Source: Rhodospirillales bacterium (GTDB taxonomy: Bacteria; Pseudomonadota; Alphaproteobacteria; Rhodospirillales; Defluviicoccaceae). From it: a DNA stretch of 40,103 nt. A program made the translations under genes and the position numbers. The stretch covers positions 1 to 40,103 of the forward strand of contig JALOTH010000028.1 in NCBI GenBank assembly GCA_025458035.1, written 5' to 3'. The stretch's first letter is position 1, and every line of letters begins with the position of its first letter. Under the pieces are notes generated by a model that was not told where the DNA came from, did no database searches, and was given only the letters and a program-made list of their open reading frames with translations. Below are positions 27,080 through 35,747 of this stretch, piece by piece.

Positions 27080-28039
27080 ATGAGCAAGCCCGCCGCCGAA
27101 AGCCTGCCGCCGCCATCATCCGCCGAAGCGTCTGCGGCGCCAGCGAGCACCGCACCGCCCATGGGCCTGCGCGAAGCGGAAGCGCTGGTCCGCCGCCTGA
27201 TGCCGGCGCTGCAGCGCCACGGCCAGTGGATCACCCACATCCACACCACGCTGATCTGCCGCACGCCGCCGCGGCCGGAGGACCTCGCCGTCAACAGCCA
27301 TCTGCAGACGGAGATGGGCCGCTGGTTCGCGGAGGAGGATGAGAAGTACATCCTCCGTCATCCGCAGCACCGCGTCGCCTACGAAAGCTGGCTGGAGCAG
27401 CACGCGCGGGCGCGCGCCCTCTGCCGCGCCGTTGCCGCCAACGAACCGATCCCTCCCGCCGACTACGAAGCCTTCGCCGACAGCATCCGCCGCTTCGATG
27501 ATACGATGGAGGTGCTCGTGCGGGAGTTGTGGGATCTTTTGCTGCACACCGACCCGCTCACCGGCATTGCCACCCGTACCGGCATGCTCCCCCACCTGCG
27601 CGCCGCCCACGAGCGCACCCGCCACGCCGGTCACGCCTGCTCCATCTGCATGATCGATCTCGATCATTTCAAGTCGATCAACGACGCCTACGGCCATGCC
27701 GCCGGCGACCGGGTGCTGTCCGCGGTCTCCGCGTTCCTGGTCCGCAACCTGCGCCATAACGATCACGTCTGCCGCTACGGTGGCGAGGAATTCGTCCTCA
27801 TGCTGCCGAACACCGATCCGCCGCAGGCCCTCGAACTGGTCGAGCGCCTGCGCCGCGAACTCACCGAGCTGCCGGTCGTCCTCGACGACGGCCGCATCCT
27901 GCACGTGACGGCATCGTTCGGCATCGCGCCGATGACGCCGGAGCACTCGGTGCGGGAAACCATCGCCATGGCGGATCAGGCGATGTACGCCGCCAAGCAG
28001 GCCGGGCGCAACCAGGTCTGCGTCTGGCAGGACGCGTAG
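27080..28039 (+). CDS. DgcZ-like diguanylate cyclase with CZB-type N-domain
   Basis: Makes cyclic di-GMP from two GTP. The C-terminal GGDEF domain (about 155-319) has DPLTGIATRTGM, DLDHFKSINDAYGHAAGD and an active-type RYGGEEF near residue 235. RHND, five residues before it, fits the inhibitory I-site RxxD. The N-terminal region aligns without gaps to the zinc-binding CZB domain of E. coli DgcZ from my memory of that sequence (RHGQWITHIH..., MGRW). Only His equivalents of H22 and H83 are kept; C52 is Thr and H79 is Trp or Leu. It is probably soluble, since no membrane segment is seen. Confidence 0.88.
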   Translation: MSKPAAESLPPPSSAEASAAPASTAPPMGLREAEALVRRLMPALQRHGQWITHIHTTLICRTPPRPEDLAVNSHLQTEMGRWFAEEDEKYILRHPQHRVAYESWLEQHARARALCRAVAANEPIPPADYEAFADSIRRFDDTMEVLVRELWDLLLHTDPLTGIATRTGMLPHLRAAHERTRHAGHACSICMIDLDHFKSINDAYGHAAGDRVLSAVSAFLVRNLRHNDHVCRYGGEEFVLMLPNTDPPQALELVERLRRELTELPVVLDDGRILHVTASFGIAPMTPEHSVRETIAMADQAMYAAKQAGRNQVCVWQDA

Positions 28040-28233
28040 GCGGCGAACCCGGCCCGCACCGTTAGCACCGCTTTAACCGCCGCTGTCACAGTGTGCGGCG
28101 AAAGTATGCGGCCGGCCTTCGCGGCACGGTGCGGCAGCTGTCTTCACATCGCTGGCAAGAACGGGCCGGCAACAATGGGCCGACAAGAACGGAAATTCCG
28201 CACGGCACCGCTGACACTCGGAGGCTGACGTCC

Positions 28234-29982
28234 ATGCGTTCACTGAAACTATGGCACCAACTCATGCTGTTTCCGGCCGGGCTGCTGATCGCGCTGGCCA
28301 TCGTGTTCACCCTGTCGGTGGTCACCGTGCGCGGCACCATGCTCGATGACCGGCAGGTCAAGACCCGCAACCTGGTGGAAACCGCTTACGGGCTGATCGA
28401 ACACTTCGCCGCCGAGGCAAAAGCCGGCCGCCTATCGACCGAGGACGCGAAGGCGCAAGCGATCGCCGCCATCAAGGCGCTGCGCTACAACACCGATGAC
28501 TATTTCTGGATCAACGACATGCATCCCAGAATGGTCATGCACCCGTTCAAGCCGGCCCTCGACGGCACCGACCTGTCCGGCTTCGCCGATCCCAGCGGCA
28601 AGAAGCTGTTCGTTGCCTTCGTCGACGAAGTGAAGGCCAACGGCGCCGGCTTCGTGCCCTACCTGTGGCCGAAGCCCGGCCTCACGGAACCGGTCGAGAA
28701 GATTTCCTATGTCAAGGGCTACGCGCCGTGGGGGTGGATCGTCGGCTCCGGCATCTACATCGACGATGTCGAACAGGCGATCTTCGAGGACTTCATCATG
28801 GACAAGGGCGGCATCGCCCTCGCCGTCGTCGTCGTTGCCGGCATCGCCGCCTGGCTGATGGCGCGCAGCCTGTCGCGTCCCCTGCAGCGGGTCACCGCGG
28901 TGATGGACGCGGTCACCCGCGGCGACCTGGACATCACCGTGCCGACGACGCAGCGCCGCGACGAAATCGGCGCCATCGTCCGCGCCGTCGGCGTGTTCCA
29001 CGCCAACGCCTGCGCGCTGAAGCGCATCGAGAGCGAGCAGCACGAAGCGGCGGCGGCGGCGGCGGCACAGCGCGCGGAGGAAACGCTGCGTCTCGCCCGC
29101 ACCTTCGAGCAGTCGATCGCTCCCGTCGTCGATGCGGTGGCCACCGCTTCCGGCGAAATGCGGGGCGAAGCCGAGGCCATGTCGACGCTGTTCGGCGAGA
29201 CGGAGAGCCAGACCAGCACGGTCACCGCCGCCGTCGGCCGTGCTTCCGCCAATGTCGAGGCGGTAGCGGCAACCTCGGAGGAGCTGTCGGCGTCGATCGC
29301 CGAGATCGGCCGCCAGGTCGCGCACGCGTCGAAGATCACCGGCGATGCCGTCAACGAGGCGAGCGTTGCCAACGACCGCGTGCAAGGCCTTGCCGACGCG
29401 GCGCAACGCATCGGCGAGATCGTCGACCTGATCAACCGCATCGCCAGCCAGACCAACCTGCTCGCCCTCAACGCGACGATCGAGGCCGCCCGCGCCGGCG
29501 AGGCGGGCAAGGGCTTCGCGGTGGTGGCCGGCGAGGTCAAGGGACTGGCCAACCAGACGGCGACGGCGACGCAAGATATCGCGCGGCAGATCGACGCCGT
29601 ACAGGGAGCCAGCCGCGAAGCGGTGCAGGCGATCGGCGGCATCGCCAGTACCATCCGGCAGATCCACGAGATTGCCTCGACCATCGCCGCCGCGGTCGAG
29701 GAGCAGTCGGCAGCGACCCGCGAAATCGCCGCCAGCGCCGAGAATGCGGCGGCGGGAACTCAGGAGATGACGCAGGCGATGGACATGGTCTCCGTCTCGA
29801 CGACGGAGGCGAGCCACGCCGCCGGCAAGGTCCTTGCCGCATCCAGCGGCCTGATGCAGCGTGCCGACGACCTTCACGCGGCGGTCGATCGCCTGCTCAG
29901 CAGCATCCGCGAGAGCGCCATCGCCACCCCCGACGCCAGCGAACCGGCGGCCGCCGCCGCACCGCACCGGCTGGCGGCCTGA
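28234..29982 (+). CDS. Methyl-accepting chemotaxis protein with a single Cache domain
   Basis: Membrane chemoreceptor of 582 residues. First membrane helix at about 10-31, periplasmic sCache_2-type sensor at about 35-185 ([33 protein letters not shown]), second helix at about 190-212, HAMP to about 265, then the signalling coiled coil with [20 protein letters not shown] at about 400-425. sCache_2 sensors often bind small organic acids; the ligand here is unknown. ATG 28234 has GGAGG upstream; the track start at 28093 is earlier and lacks such support. No C-terminal CheR-binding pentapeptide. The T2SS genes converge on it. Confidence 0.93.
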   Translation: MRSLKLWHQLMLFPAGLLIALAIVFTLSVVTVRGTMLDDRQVKTRNLVETAYGLIEHFAAEAKAGRLSTEDAKAQAIAAIKALRYNTDDYFWINDMHPRMVMHPFKPALDGTDLSGFADPSGKKLFVAFVDEVKANGAGFVPYLWPKPGLTEPVEKISYVKGYAPWGWIVGSGIYIDDVEQAIFEDFIMDKGGIALAVVVVAGIAAWLMARSLSRPLQRVTAVMDAVTRGDLDITVPTTQRRDEIGAIVRAVGVFHANACALKRIESEQHEAAAAAAAQRAEETLRLARTFEQSIAPVVDAVATASGEMRGEAEAMSTLFGETESQTSTVTAAVGRASANVEAVAATSEELSASIAEIGRQVAHASKITGDAVNEASVANDRVQGLADAAQRIGEIVDLINRIASQTNLLALNATIEAARAGEAGKGFAVVAGEVKGLANQTATATQDIARQIDAVQGASREAVQAIGGIASTIRQIHEIASTIAAAVEEQSAATREIAASAENAAAGTQEMTQAMDMVSVSTTEASHAAGKVLAASSGLMQRADDLHAAVDRLLSSIRESAIATPDASEPAAAAAPHRLAA

Positions 29983-30015
29983 TCACCGGCTGCCAGGTCG
30001 ACGGATCGGCGCCGG

Positions 30016-30738
30016 TCAGCGCGGCGGTCCGTCGGCGGCATCCGGCGCCAGGGTCGCAGCCGGCGGCGCGAAGCCCGGCCGCGTCGGCTGGCCGGCGCCC
30101 GGCGGCACGCGGGCCGGCGCCGCTCCCCTCGGCGGCTGCTGGCCCGGCCGGCCCATCCCCCGCTCCGGCGCCCCCGGCGGTTTCCTGCTGGTGGGCCGAG
30201 CCTCGCCGGCCATCGCCGCGATCGCCTTGAGCCGCTCGCTGAGGGTGATTTCCCGCGTCGTCTCGCCGGACCGCAGCACGACGGCTTCGGCACCGATCGA
30301 TTCCACCTTCCAGCCCCCCACCGTGTTGCCGACCTCGACGCTGACCGGCCGCGGCACGCCTTCCAGCTGGATCAGCGCCACGCGCCGGCCGCCACTGAGG
30401 ATGACCCCGGCGAGCTGAATCGACGTATCCAGCACCTGCGGCGTCGCCGGGCCGTCGCTGACCACGGCGGCGGCCGGGCGGCGCGTCGCGGTGAACAGCG
30501 GCCGTTCGGTGATGTTGACGAAGCTGTCCAGGGGGCTGGGAACGAACTCCGGCATCGAGCCGTCGTCCGCCGCCACCGCCGGCACCCGCAGCGCGGCCGG
30601 CGACGGTCTCGCCACCTCCGCCTCCCCGGGATCGGGTGCCATGCCCACCTCGGCCGCCACCAGCGCCGCCAATCCGGCGCAACCCGCCGCCAGCAGCGCC
30701 GGCAGCCGCCAGTGGGCGGGGATCCCCTTGCCTGTCAT
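30016..30738 (-). CDS. GspC-like T2SS inner-membrane protein
   Basis: The 240 residues comprise one N-terminal membrane helix (WRLPALLAAGCAGLAALVAA), a linker, and a beta-rich domain at about 85-165 (LAGVILSGGRRVALIQLEG, VGNTVGGWKVESIGAEAVVL) that resembles the GspC/PilP homology region. That region normally contacts the secretin. A Pro/Gly/Arg-rich tail of about 65 residues ends the protein; there is no PDZ domain. The start ATG 30738 overlaps the gspM stop by 4 bp. It takes the position that other clusters give to gspN, so naming is uncertain. Confidence 0.65.
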   Translation of the reverse strand: MTGKGIPAHWRLPALLAAGCAGLAALVAAEVGMAPDPGEAEVARPSPAALRVPAVAADDGSMPEFVPSPLDSFVNITERPLFTATRRPAAAVVSDGPATPQVLDTSIQLAGVILSGGRRVALIQLEGVPRPVSVEVGNTVGGWKVESIGAEAVVLRSGETTREITLSERLKAIAAMAGEARPTSRKPPGAPERGMGRPGQQPPRGAAPARVPPGAGQPTRPGFAPPAATLAPDAADGPPR

Positions 30739-31313
30739 GGCGTTGGCCTCATGAATCCATAAACGTCGAAGGTGACCGTCAGATCGGGATCGGTCTCCCG
30801 TTCGCCGGCCCGCCGCCGGTCTTGCCGGCTCGAAACATCGAGATTGTCGATAAACATCAGCGGCCGGCCCGCCTCCAGCTCGTAAAGGACGCGGCGCAGG
30901 CCCTCGATGCCGGCGTTGAGCCGCACACGAATGGTGATCTGGCGAAAGCCCGCCTCCTCCGTCGTCGCCAGAACCTGCGTACTGGCGAGCTTGCCATCGG
31001 CACCGGCGATCACGGTTTTCAGCCGGTTCTGCAATTCCGCGGCGACGATCGCTTCCGAATTGCCGACGAGATAGTCGTCGGCGCTGCCGCCGTCGCGCTT
31101 GATGGCGGCGAGGCGGCTTTCGAGGGTGCCGAGCCGTCCGGCGATGCTCCCGTAGCGCTGCAGCATGTCCTGCTGTTCGGCGATCTCCGTATCGACAGCC
31201 GCAAAGCGGTCGAGCACGGGCCGCACGATCAGCCAATAGGGCAGCGCGACGACGATGACGAGGATGCCGAGCGCCAGGACCCGCCGGGCCGGCGGCGACA
31301 GCGTCGTCGTCAT
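30735..31313 (-). CDS. gspM: Type II secretion protein M, subtype b-like
   Basis: Bitopic inner-membrane assembly protein that pairs with GspL. One membrane helix (VLALGILVIVVALPYWLIV, about 12-31) is followed by a coiled coil (AVDTEIAEQQDMLQRYG) and a ferredoxin-like domain ending in TFDVYGFM. The 192 residues match the short GspM type. It overlaps gspL by 4 bp on one side and the GspC-like gene by 4 bp on the other, so all three are translationally coupled. Confidence 0.82.
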   Translation of the reverse strand: MTTTLSPPARRVLALGILVIVVALPYWLIVRPVLDRFAAVDTEIAEQQDMLQRYGSIAGRLGTLESRLAAIKRDGGSADDYLVGNSEAIVAAELQNRLKTVIAGADGKLASTQVLATTEEAGFRQITIRVRLNAGIEGLRRVLYELEAGRPLMFIDNLDVSSRQDRRRAGERETDPDLTVTFDVYGFMRPTP

Positions 31314-32419
31314 GATCCGGCCCGGTCCAGGAAGCGGAAGCCGATGTGCAGGCGCTCCGCATCGGTGCGGGCATCGCGCGTCAGCGGTGCGCGGAACTGC
31401 GCGTCCTCGAACAGCGGCGCCTGCTCGATGAGGCCGATCAACGCCGTCGCCGACGCGGAATAGCCGAAGATCTGGACCTCACGATCGGCCGTGCGCAGAC
31501 GAAACAGCCACGTGTCGTCGGGCACCACGCTGGTCAGCTCGTCCAGCACCTCGACGGTCAGCGGCCGCGCCGCCCGGCGGGCGACGAGGAACCGCCGCTG
31601 CGAGCTGAGCTGCTCGATTTCCGTTTCCAGCCGTTGCACCGCCTCGGCGCGCTTGCGCTGCTCCGCCACCTGCTCGCGCAAGGCTTCGGCGACGGCGCCC
31701 CTCTGCCGCAGCGGCACGGCGACGGCGGCGACGGCGAGGCCAACCGCCAGCGCCGCCAAGGCGACGGTCAGCGGGCGCAGGAACGCCGGGCCGCCGGCTT
31801 CCCGCGTGCGCGGCATCAGGTTGACGCGGGGACCATCGCCGCCGGGCCAGGCAACCTCGACGAAGCGCGGAACGAGGCCGAGTTCGCGGGCGATCGCCGT
31901 CGCCCCGTCGACGAGTTCGCGGGGGGCGGCGACCAGTTCGACCAGCACCCGCCCTTCCTTGCGGTCGATCTCCCGCGCCACGTGGTCGAAGTAGACCTGC
32001 TCGGCGGTGAACGGCGTCTGCCGATCGATATCGATGGCCAGCACCTCGGCCAGGTTTTCGCTCGCCGCCGCCGGCAGGTCGATGGTGCGCCGCAGCACAC
32101 GCGCCGCCGGCAGCCGCACCGCCGCGTCCCGCGACGCCTTCGTTTCGCTGCCCGGCAGCAGCGTCGCCAACTGCGCCCGCCGAGCTTCGGCGGACAGGCC
32201 GGCGATGATCAGCTGAGCCAGCTCCCGCCGCTCGCCGTCCTGCCCGTGGCGGACGATGACCCGGTCGTCGGCGACATCGACGATGAGATCCGGTCCCGGC
32301 TTGGTCATCAGCTGGCGCAGGCGCGCCGGCAGCATGCCGCGGAGTTCGCCGATCCACCAGTCGACGCCACGCCGGAACACATCGAGGGCGGGGCCGAGGC
32401 TGCGCATCATGGTTGTCAA
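31310..32419 (-). CDS. gspL: Type II secretion protein L (PilM/PilN-like fusion)
   Basis: Links the GspE ATPase to the membrane platform. The cytoplasmic actin-like part (about 40-215) has LPAARVLRRTIDLPAAASENL and IDIDRQTPFTAEQVYFD. A membrane helix follows (TVALAALAVGLAVAAVAVPL, about 223-243), then a coiled coil and a PilN-like ferredoxin domain (VVPDDTWLFRLRTADREVQI). The 369 residues are normal. It starts 48 bp after gspJ, where gspK would be expected. ATG 32419 or the Met at codon 4 could be used. Confidence 0.88.
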   Translation of the reverse strand: MTTMMRSLGPALDVFRRGVDWWIGELRGMLPARLRQLMTKPGPDLIVDVADDRVIVRHGQDGERRELAQLIIAGLSAEARRAQLATLLPGSETKASRDAAVRLPAARVLRRTIDLPAAASENLAEVLAIDIDRQTPFTAEQVYFDHVAREIDRKEGRVLVELVAAPRELVDGATAIARELGLVPRFVEVAWPGGDGPRVNLMPRTREAGGPAFLRPLTVALAALAVGLAVAAVAVPLRQRGAVAEALREQVAEQRKRAEAVQRLETEIEQLSSQRRFLVARRAARPLTVEVLDELTSVVPDDTWLFRLRTADREVQIFGYSASATALIGLIEQAPLFEDAQFRAPLTRDARTDAERLHIGFRFLDRAGS

Positions 32420-32467
32420 ACCTTCAACGTCCTCCGACGATCGCGCGAATGCTCCATCCTCATTCGA

Positions 32468-33139
32468 CTATTGTAAAGGCATGCCGAGCATCGGCGCCAC
32501 CAGCAATTGCGGCCATACCCGGCGGTCACCGGGCTGAAACTCCACCTGTACCGACACGATCATCGGCAGCGTCGGCTGATTTTGCCAGCGATCGTGCCAT
32601 TGCGCAGCGTCATCGTCGCGCGCGGTGCCGAAGTAGGCGAAACGCGCCCTGGCGATGCCGTCCAGCAGCACCCGCGATGTCGCCGCCTCGGGATCCCGCT
32701 CGGCTTCCGGGGTCTGCGGCTGCCAGGCGAAGATCAGCTGGCCCACGCCGTCCTGCCCGATCACCCCGAACGCCAGCCGGTACAGGCCGCCACCGAGGAC
32801 CGCCGCCGGCGCCGGTCCGACGAAGCGGACACCATCGGGCAACCCCTCGAAGTCGACCGCCGGCTCGCCATCGCTGCGCCGATGGCCAGCCCTGCGGTCC
32901 TGCCCGGTGCGGGCTTCGAACACCAGCTTCGGCGAGGCCGCCATCATCGTCCGCCGCATCAGCGCGAAGGCGGTGTCCGTTCGCGCAAACCGCTCCAGTT
33001 CGGCATCGCCCACCTTCCAGACGCGGGTGCCGAACTCCAGGCCACCGAACAGCAGCGCCGTCAGCAGCGCCAGCACCGTCATCGCGACAAGCAACTCGAG
33101 CAAGGTGAACCCGGCGTCGCCCTCAGCGCACCGCGTCAA
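32468..33139 (-). CDS. gspJ: Minor pseudopilin GspJ
   Basis: A prepilin of 223 residues. The short leader ends in G just before FTLLELLVAMTVLALLTALL, the N-terminal helix with the conserved Glu at position 5 after cleavage. The large globular part has the GspJ-like VSVQVEFQPGDRRVWPQLLV end. GspJ caps the pseudopilus with I, H and K. It overlaps gspI by 4 bp. Its processing would need the peptidase encoded at the front of the cluster. Confidence 0.87.
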   Translation of the reverse strand: MTRCAEGDAGFTLLELLVAMTVLALLTALLFGGLEFGTRVWKVGDAELERFARTDTAFALMRRTMMAASPKLVFEARTGQDRRAGHRRSDGEPAVDFEGLPDGVRFVGPAPAAVLGGGLYRLAFGVIGQDGVGQLIFAWQPQTPEAERDPEAATSRVLLDGIARARFAYFGTARDDDAAQWHDRWQNQPTLPMIVSVQVEFQPGDRRVWPQLLVAPMLGMPLQ

Positions 33140-33603
33140 CGGGGAAACTCCTCGCCACTGTCGCCGGCGATGCGCAGCGTCGACAGCACGACCCCCTCGT
33201 CAGCCTCGGTGCCGGGCCAGCCGACGACGACGACGATGCGATAGGCAAAGACGCCGGCATCGTCGGCGAACAGGCTCTCGGCGGCATAGGGTTCGATCCA
33301 CCGCCGCCAGCGATAGCCATTGGCAAACACGCCCTCGGCGAAACCGGCGACGAGCGGCTGCTCGCGTCCCGTCGCCGCCAGCACCGACGTGGCGATGAGC
33401 GCCGCCGTCGCCCGCTCATCGGCGCTTTTCGCGGCGCCGAGACCGCCGGAAAAGATCGCGAGGACGATCGACAGCACGAGTGAGGTGATGACGAGGGCGG
33501 CGAGCACCTCGATCAGGGTGAAGCCGCCGCTGGCGGGCGGCGGCGCCGGCGGCCGGCTAGCGGCGCGGACGGTCGGGCGGCGGCGCACGGACGATCTCGA
33601 CAT
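33136..33603 (-). CDS. gspI: Minor pseudopilin GspI
   Basis: The 155-residue prepilin has a Pro-rich leader of about 26 residues, then G|FTLIEVLAALVITSLVLSIVL with the peptidase site and Glu5. The C-terminal part (YRIVVVVGWPG..., LSTLRIAG) fits GspI. The track start at 33603 overlaps gspH by 47 bp; the long overlap is unusual but no later ATG before the prepilin motif was seen. The stop overlaps the gspJ start. Confidence 0.82.
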   Translation of the reverse strand: MSRSSVRRRPTVRAASRPPAPPPASGGFTLIEVLAALVITSLVLSIVLAIFSGGLGAAKSADERATAALIATSVLAATGREQPLVAGFAEGVFANGYRWRRWIEPYAAESLFADDAGVFAYRIVVVVGWPGTEADEGVVLSTLRIAGDSGEEFPR

Positions 33604-34084
33604 CGCCGGTCAGCCACTCGACGCGGACGATGAAGGCTTGCGTGGCATCGGCGACGGCAATCTCGCCACCGGTCGAGCTGCCGTCGGGGTAAAAGCGGAT
33701 GCTGCCGACGTTGCGCGCCTGCCGCTCGCTCGTCGCCGTCAGCAGATCGAGATCGAGGCGCGCCGGCAGCGGCCGGGGGGTGTCGCCGTCGACGCGAAGC
33801 TGCTTGGCCTCGACGTCGACGTAAAGGGCGCGGTCGATATTGTCGGCGATGGCGCGCGAGCGGGCGCGGCGCAGGTGCTGGGCGATATCCTGCGCGACCA
33901 CCTCCGGCTTGTCGGTGCCCAGCGAGCGCCCGCCGACCGCCAGCGAAATGCCCGCAACCACCGCCATGATCGCCATCACGATCAGCAGTTCGAGAAGGGT
34001 GAACCCTGCCGGGTGGCGCCCGGTCGGCGCCGCGATGCTAATAATTGGTGATGTCTCGGTTCTCACCGTCGCCGCCGACGGCAT
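33557..34084 (-). CDS. gspH: Minor pseudopilin GspH
   Basis: A 175-residue prepilin with the cleavage context HPAG|FTLLELLIVMAIMAVVAGIS and a GspH-like body (LRRARSRAIADNIDRALYVDV, IRFYPDGSSTGG, VEWLTGDVEI). The ATG at 34084 overlaps gspG by 47 bp; a GTG at 34066 is an alternative and cuts the overlap to 29 bp. It follows gspG as is usual. Confidence 0.85.
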   Translation of the reverse strand: MPSAATVRTETSPIISIAAPTGRHPAGFTLLELLIVMAIMAVVAGISLAVGGRSLGTDKPEVVAQDIAQHLRRARSRAIADNIDRALYVDVEAKQLRVDGDTPRPLPARLDLDLLTATSERQARNVGSIRFYPDGSSTGGEIAVADATQAFIVRVEWLTGDVEIVRAPPPDRPRR

Positions 34085-34532
34085 TATCCGCGCCCAGGGT
34101 ATAGAGGTCGTACTCTCCGTACTGGCCGGGGATGCGATAGTTCAGCGGGCGGCCCCACGGATCGATGATCGCTTCCCGCTTCTTCAGGTAGGGGCCATTC
34201 CAGTTCGGCAGCCCCGCCGGCGGATCGACGAGAGCGGTCAGGCTTTCCTGCTGCGAGGGATAGCGGCCGACCTCGAGGCGGTAGAGATCAAGGGCGCCGG
34301 CAACCCGTTCAAGCTGCACCTTCGCCGCCTCGCTCTTGGCCGTGCCGAGGTACTTGAACACCTGCGGGCCGGCGACGACGGCGGCCACCAGCCCGAGGAT
34401 GACCAGCACGATGAGGATCTCAAGGAGCGTGAAGCCCGCCTGCGCGCATCGCGCGTGGGCGGTGCGGCGAGGCGCGGCAAGCTCCCGCGTCACCGGCAAC
34501 CGCGCGAAAAACCAGTCAGAATACGAGTTCAT
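34038..34532 (-). CDS. gspG: Major pseudopilin GspG
   Basis: Main subunit of the pseudopilus. A 32-residue leader is followed by G|FTLLEILIVLVILGLVAAVV, then the body with LDLYRLEVGRYPSQQESLTALV, WNGPYLKK, DPWGRPLNYRIPGQYGEYDLYTLGADN. The aspartate-rich C-terminal loop GGDGENRDI is the calcium site of the family. The leader is longer than usual. The ATG overlaps the gspF stop by 17 bp. Confidence 0.95.
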   Translation of the reverse strand: MNSYSDWFFARLPVTRELAAPRRTAHARCAQAGFTLLEILIVLVILGLVAAVVAGPQVFKYLGTAKSEAAKVQLERVAGALDLYRLEVGRYPSQQESLTALVDPPAGLPNWNGPYLKKREAIIDPWGRPLNYRIPGQYGEYDLYTLGADNAVGGDGENRDITNY

Positions 34533-35733
34533 GGATGCTCAACATGGGTATGAGAATGGAGATGATGATACCGGCGATCAGCAGGGCGATGACAACGGTG
34601 AGGATCGGCACGAGAAGGGTAAGCCCCCGCTGAATCCCGCGCAATACTTCCTGCTCATAGGTTTCGGCAACCTTAAACAGCATGTCTTCGAGGCGGCCGC
34701 TTTCCTCGCCGATGCGCAAAAGGCGCGTCGCCAAGCTGGGAAACAGCCCCGTGCGCTCCAGCGGCGCGGCGAGCGTCTTGCCTTCCTTGACATCCTTCGA
34801 GACATCGCCAAGGGCGCTGCCGATGGCCGCATTGCCGACCGTATCGCGGGCAACGCCCAGCGCCGCCATCATCGGCACGCCGTTGGTCAGCAGCATGCCG
34901 AGCGTGTAGGTAAAGCGGGCCACCTCGATCTTGGTCATCAGGTCGCCGAACAGGGGCAGCCGCAGCAGCCGCAAGTCGGTGGCGCGCCGGCCTTCGCTGG
35001 TGGCGCGCACCCGCATCCACCACAGCAGCGCCAGCAGGGCGAGCAGCGGCGGCAGCCACCAGAAATTCTGCGCGGTGGTGCCGACGGCCATGACGATGCG
35101 CGTCGCCAGCGGCAACTCGTAGCCCGCCTGGGTGAACACGTCCTCGAAGCTGGGAATGACGACGGTGACGATCACCGCCACCGACAGCATCGCGGTGACG
35201 AGCAGAATGCATGGATAGATCAACGCCGATTTCAAATCCTGCTTGGTCTTGTCGGCCCGCTCCATGAACTCCGCCGTCTTCGTCAGCACCGTATCGAGCG
35301 AGCCACCCGCCTCGCCGGCGCGCACCATGCCGATGGAGAAGCGATCGAACACGCCCGGCTGCTTGGCGAAGGCATCGGCCAGCGACGCGCCGCCACGCAC
35401 CGCCTCCAGCACCTTCGCCACCATCCGCGCGATCGACGGCTTGGCGGCATAGGCCGCCATCACGTCGAGCGCCTGGTCGAGCGGCAAGCCGGCCTTGAGC
35501 AGCGTCGCCAGCTCGCGGATCATCATCGTCAGATCGGCGCGGGACGCGCGGCCGCGCCCGACCTCGCGATTCAGCCAGTCGGTGAGCCGCGGCCGGGAAC
35601 TCTCCTCGGCGCGGATCGGCAGGAACCCCTGCGCCCGCAGCGACTCGATGACGGCGGCGCGCGACGGCGCCTCGATCGTCCCTTCCAGCAACTCACCCGG
35701 CTGATTGACGGCCTTGTATCGGTACAGCGGCAT
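34516..35733 (-). CDS. gspF: Type II secretion inner-membrane platform GspF
   Basis: Polytopic membrane protein on which the pseudopilus is built. The two tandem T2SSF domains are seen, with MIRELATLLKAGLPLDQALDVM near the start of the first and FTYTLGMLLTNGVPMMAALGVA in the second. Three membrane segments are visible, at about 170-190, 215-240 and 375-400 (ILTVVIALLIAGIIISILIP). The 405 residues are of full length. It starts 14 bp after the gspE stop. Confidence 0.96.
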   Translation of the reverse strand: MPLYRYKAVNQPGELLEGTIEAPSRAAVIESLRAQGFLPIRAEESSRPRLTDWLNREVGRGRASRADLTMMIRELATLLKAGLPLDQALDVMAAYAAKPSIARMVAKVLEAVRGGASLADAFAKQPGVFDRFSIGMVRAGEAGGSLDTVLTKTAEFMERADKTKQDLKSALIYPCILLVTAMLSVAVIVTVVIPSFEDVFTQAGYELPLATRIVMAVGTTAQNFWWLPPLLALLALLWWMRVRATSEGRRATDLRLLRLPLFGDLMTKIEVARFTYTLGMLLTNGVPMMAALGVARDTVGNAAIGSALGDVSKDVKEGKTLAAPLERTGLFPSLATRLLRIGEESGRLEDMLFKVAETYEQEVLRGIQRGLTLLVPILTVVIALLIAGIIISILIPMLSIHELVF

Positions 35734-35747
35734 TGCGGCGGGCTTTT

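Noticed and set aside
28432-29967. Minus-strand ORF of 511 aa opposite the chemoreceptor
   Set aside because: A shadow typical of GC-rich DNA; the plus frame carries a complete Cache-HAMP-MCP protein.
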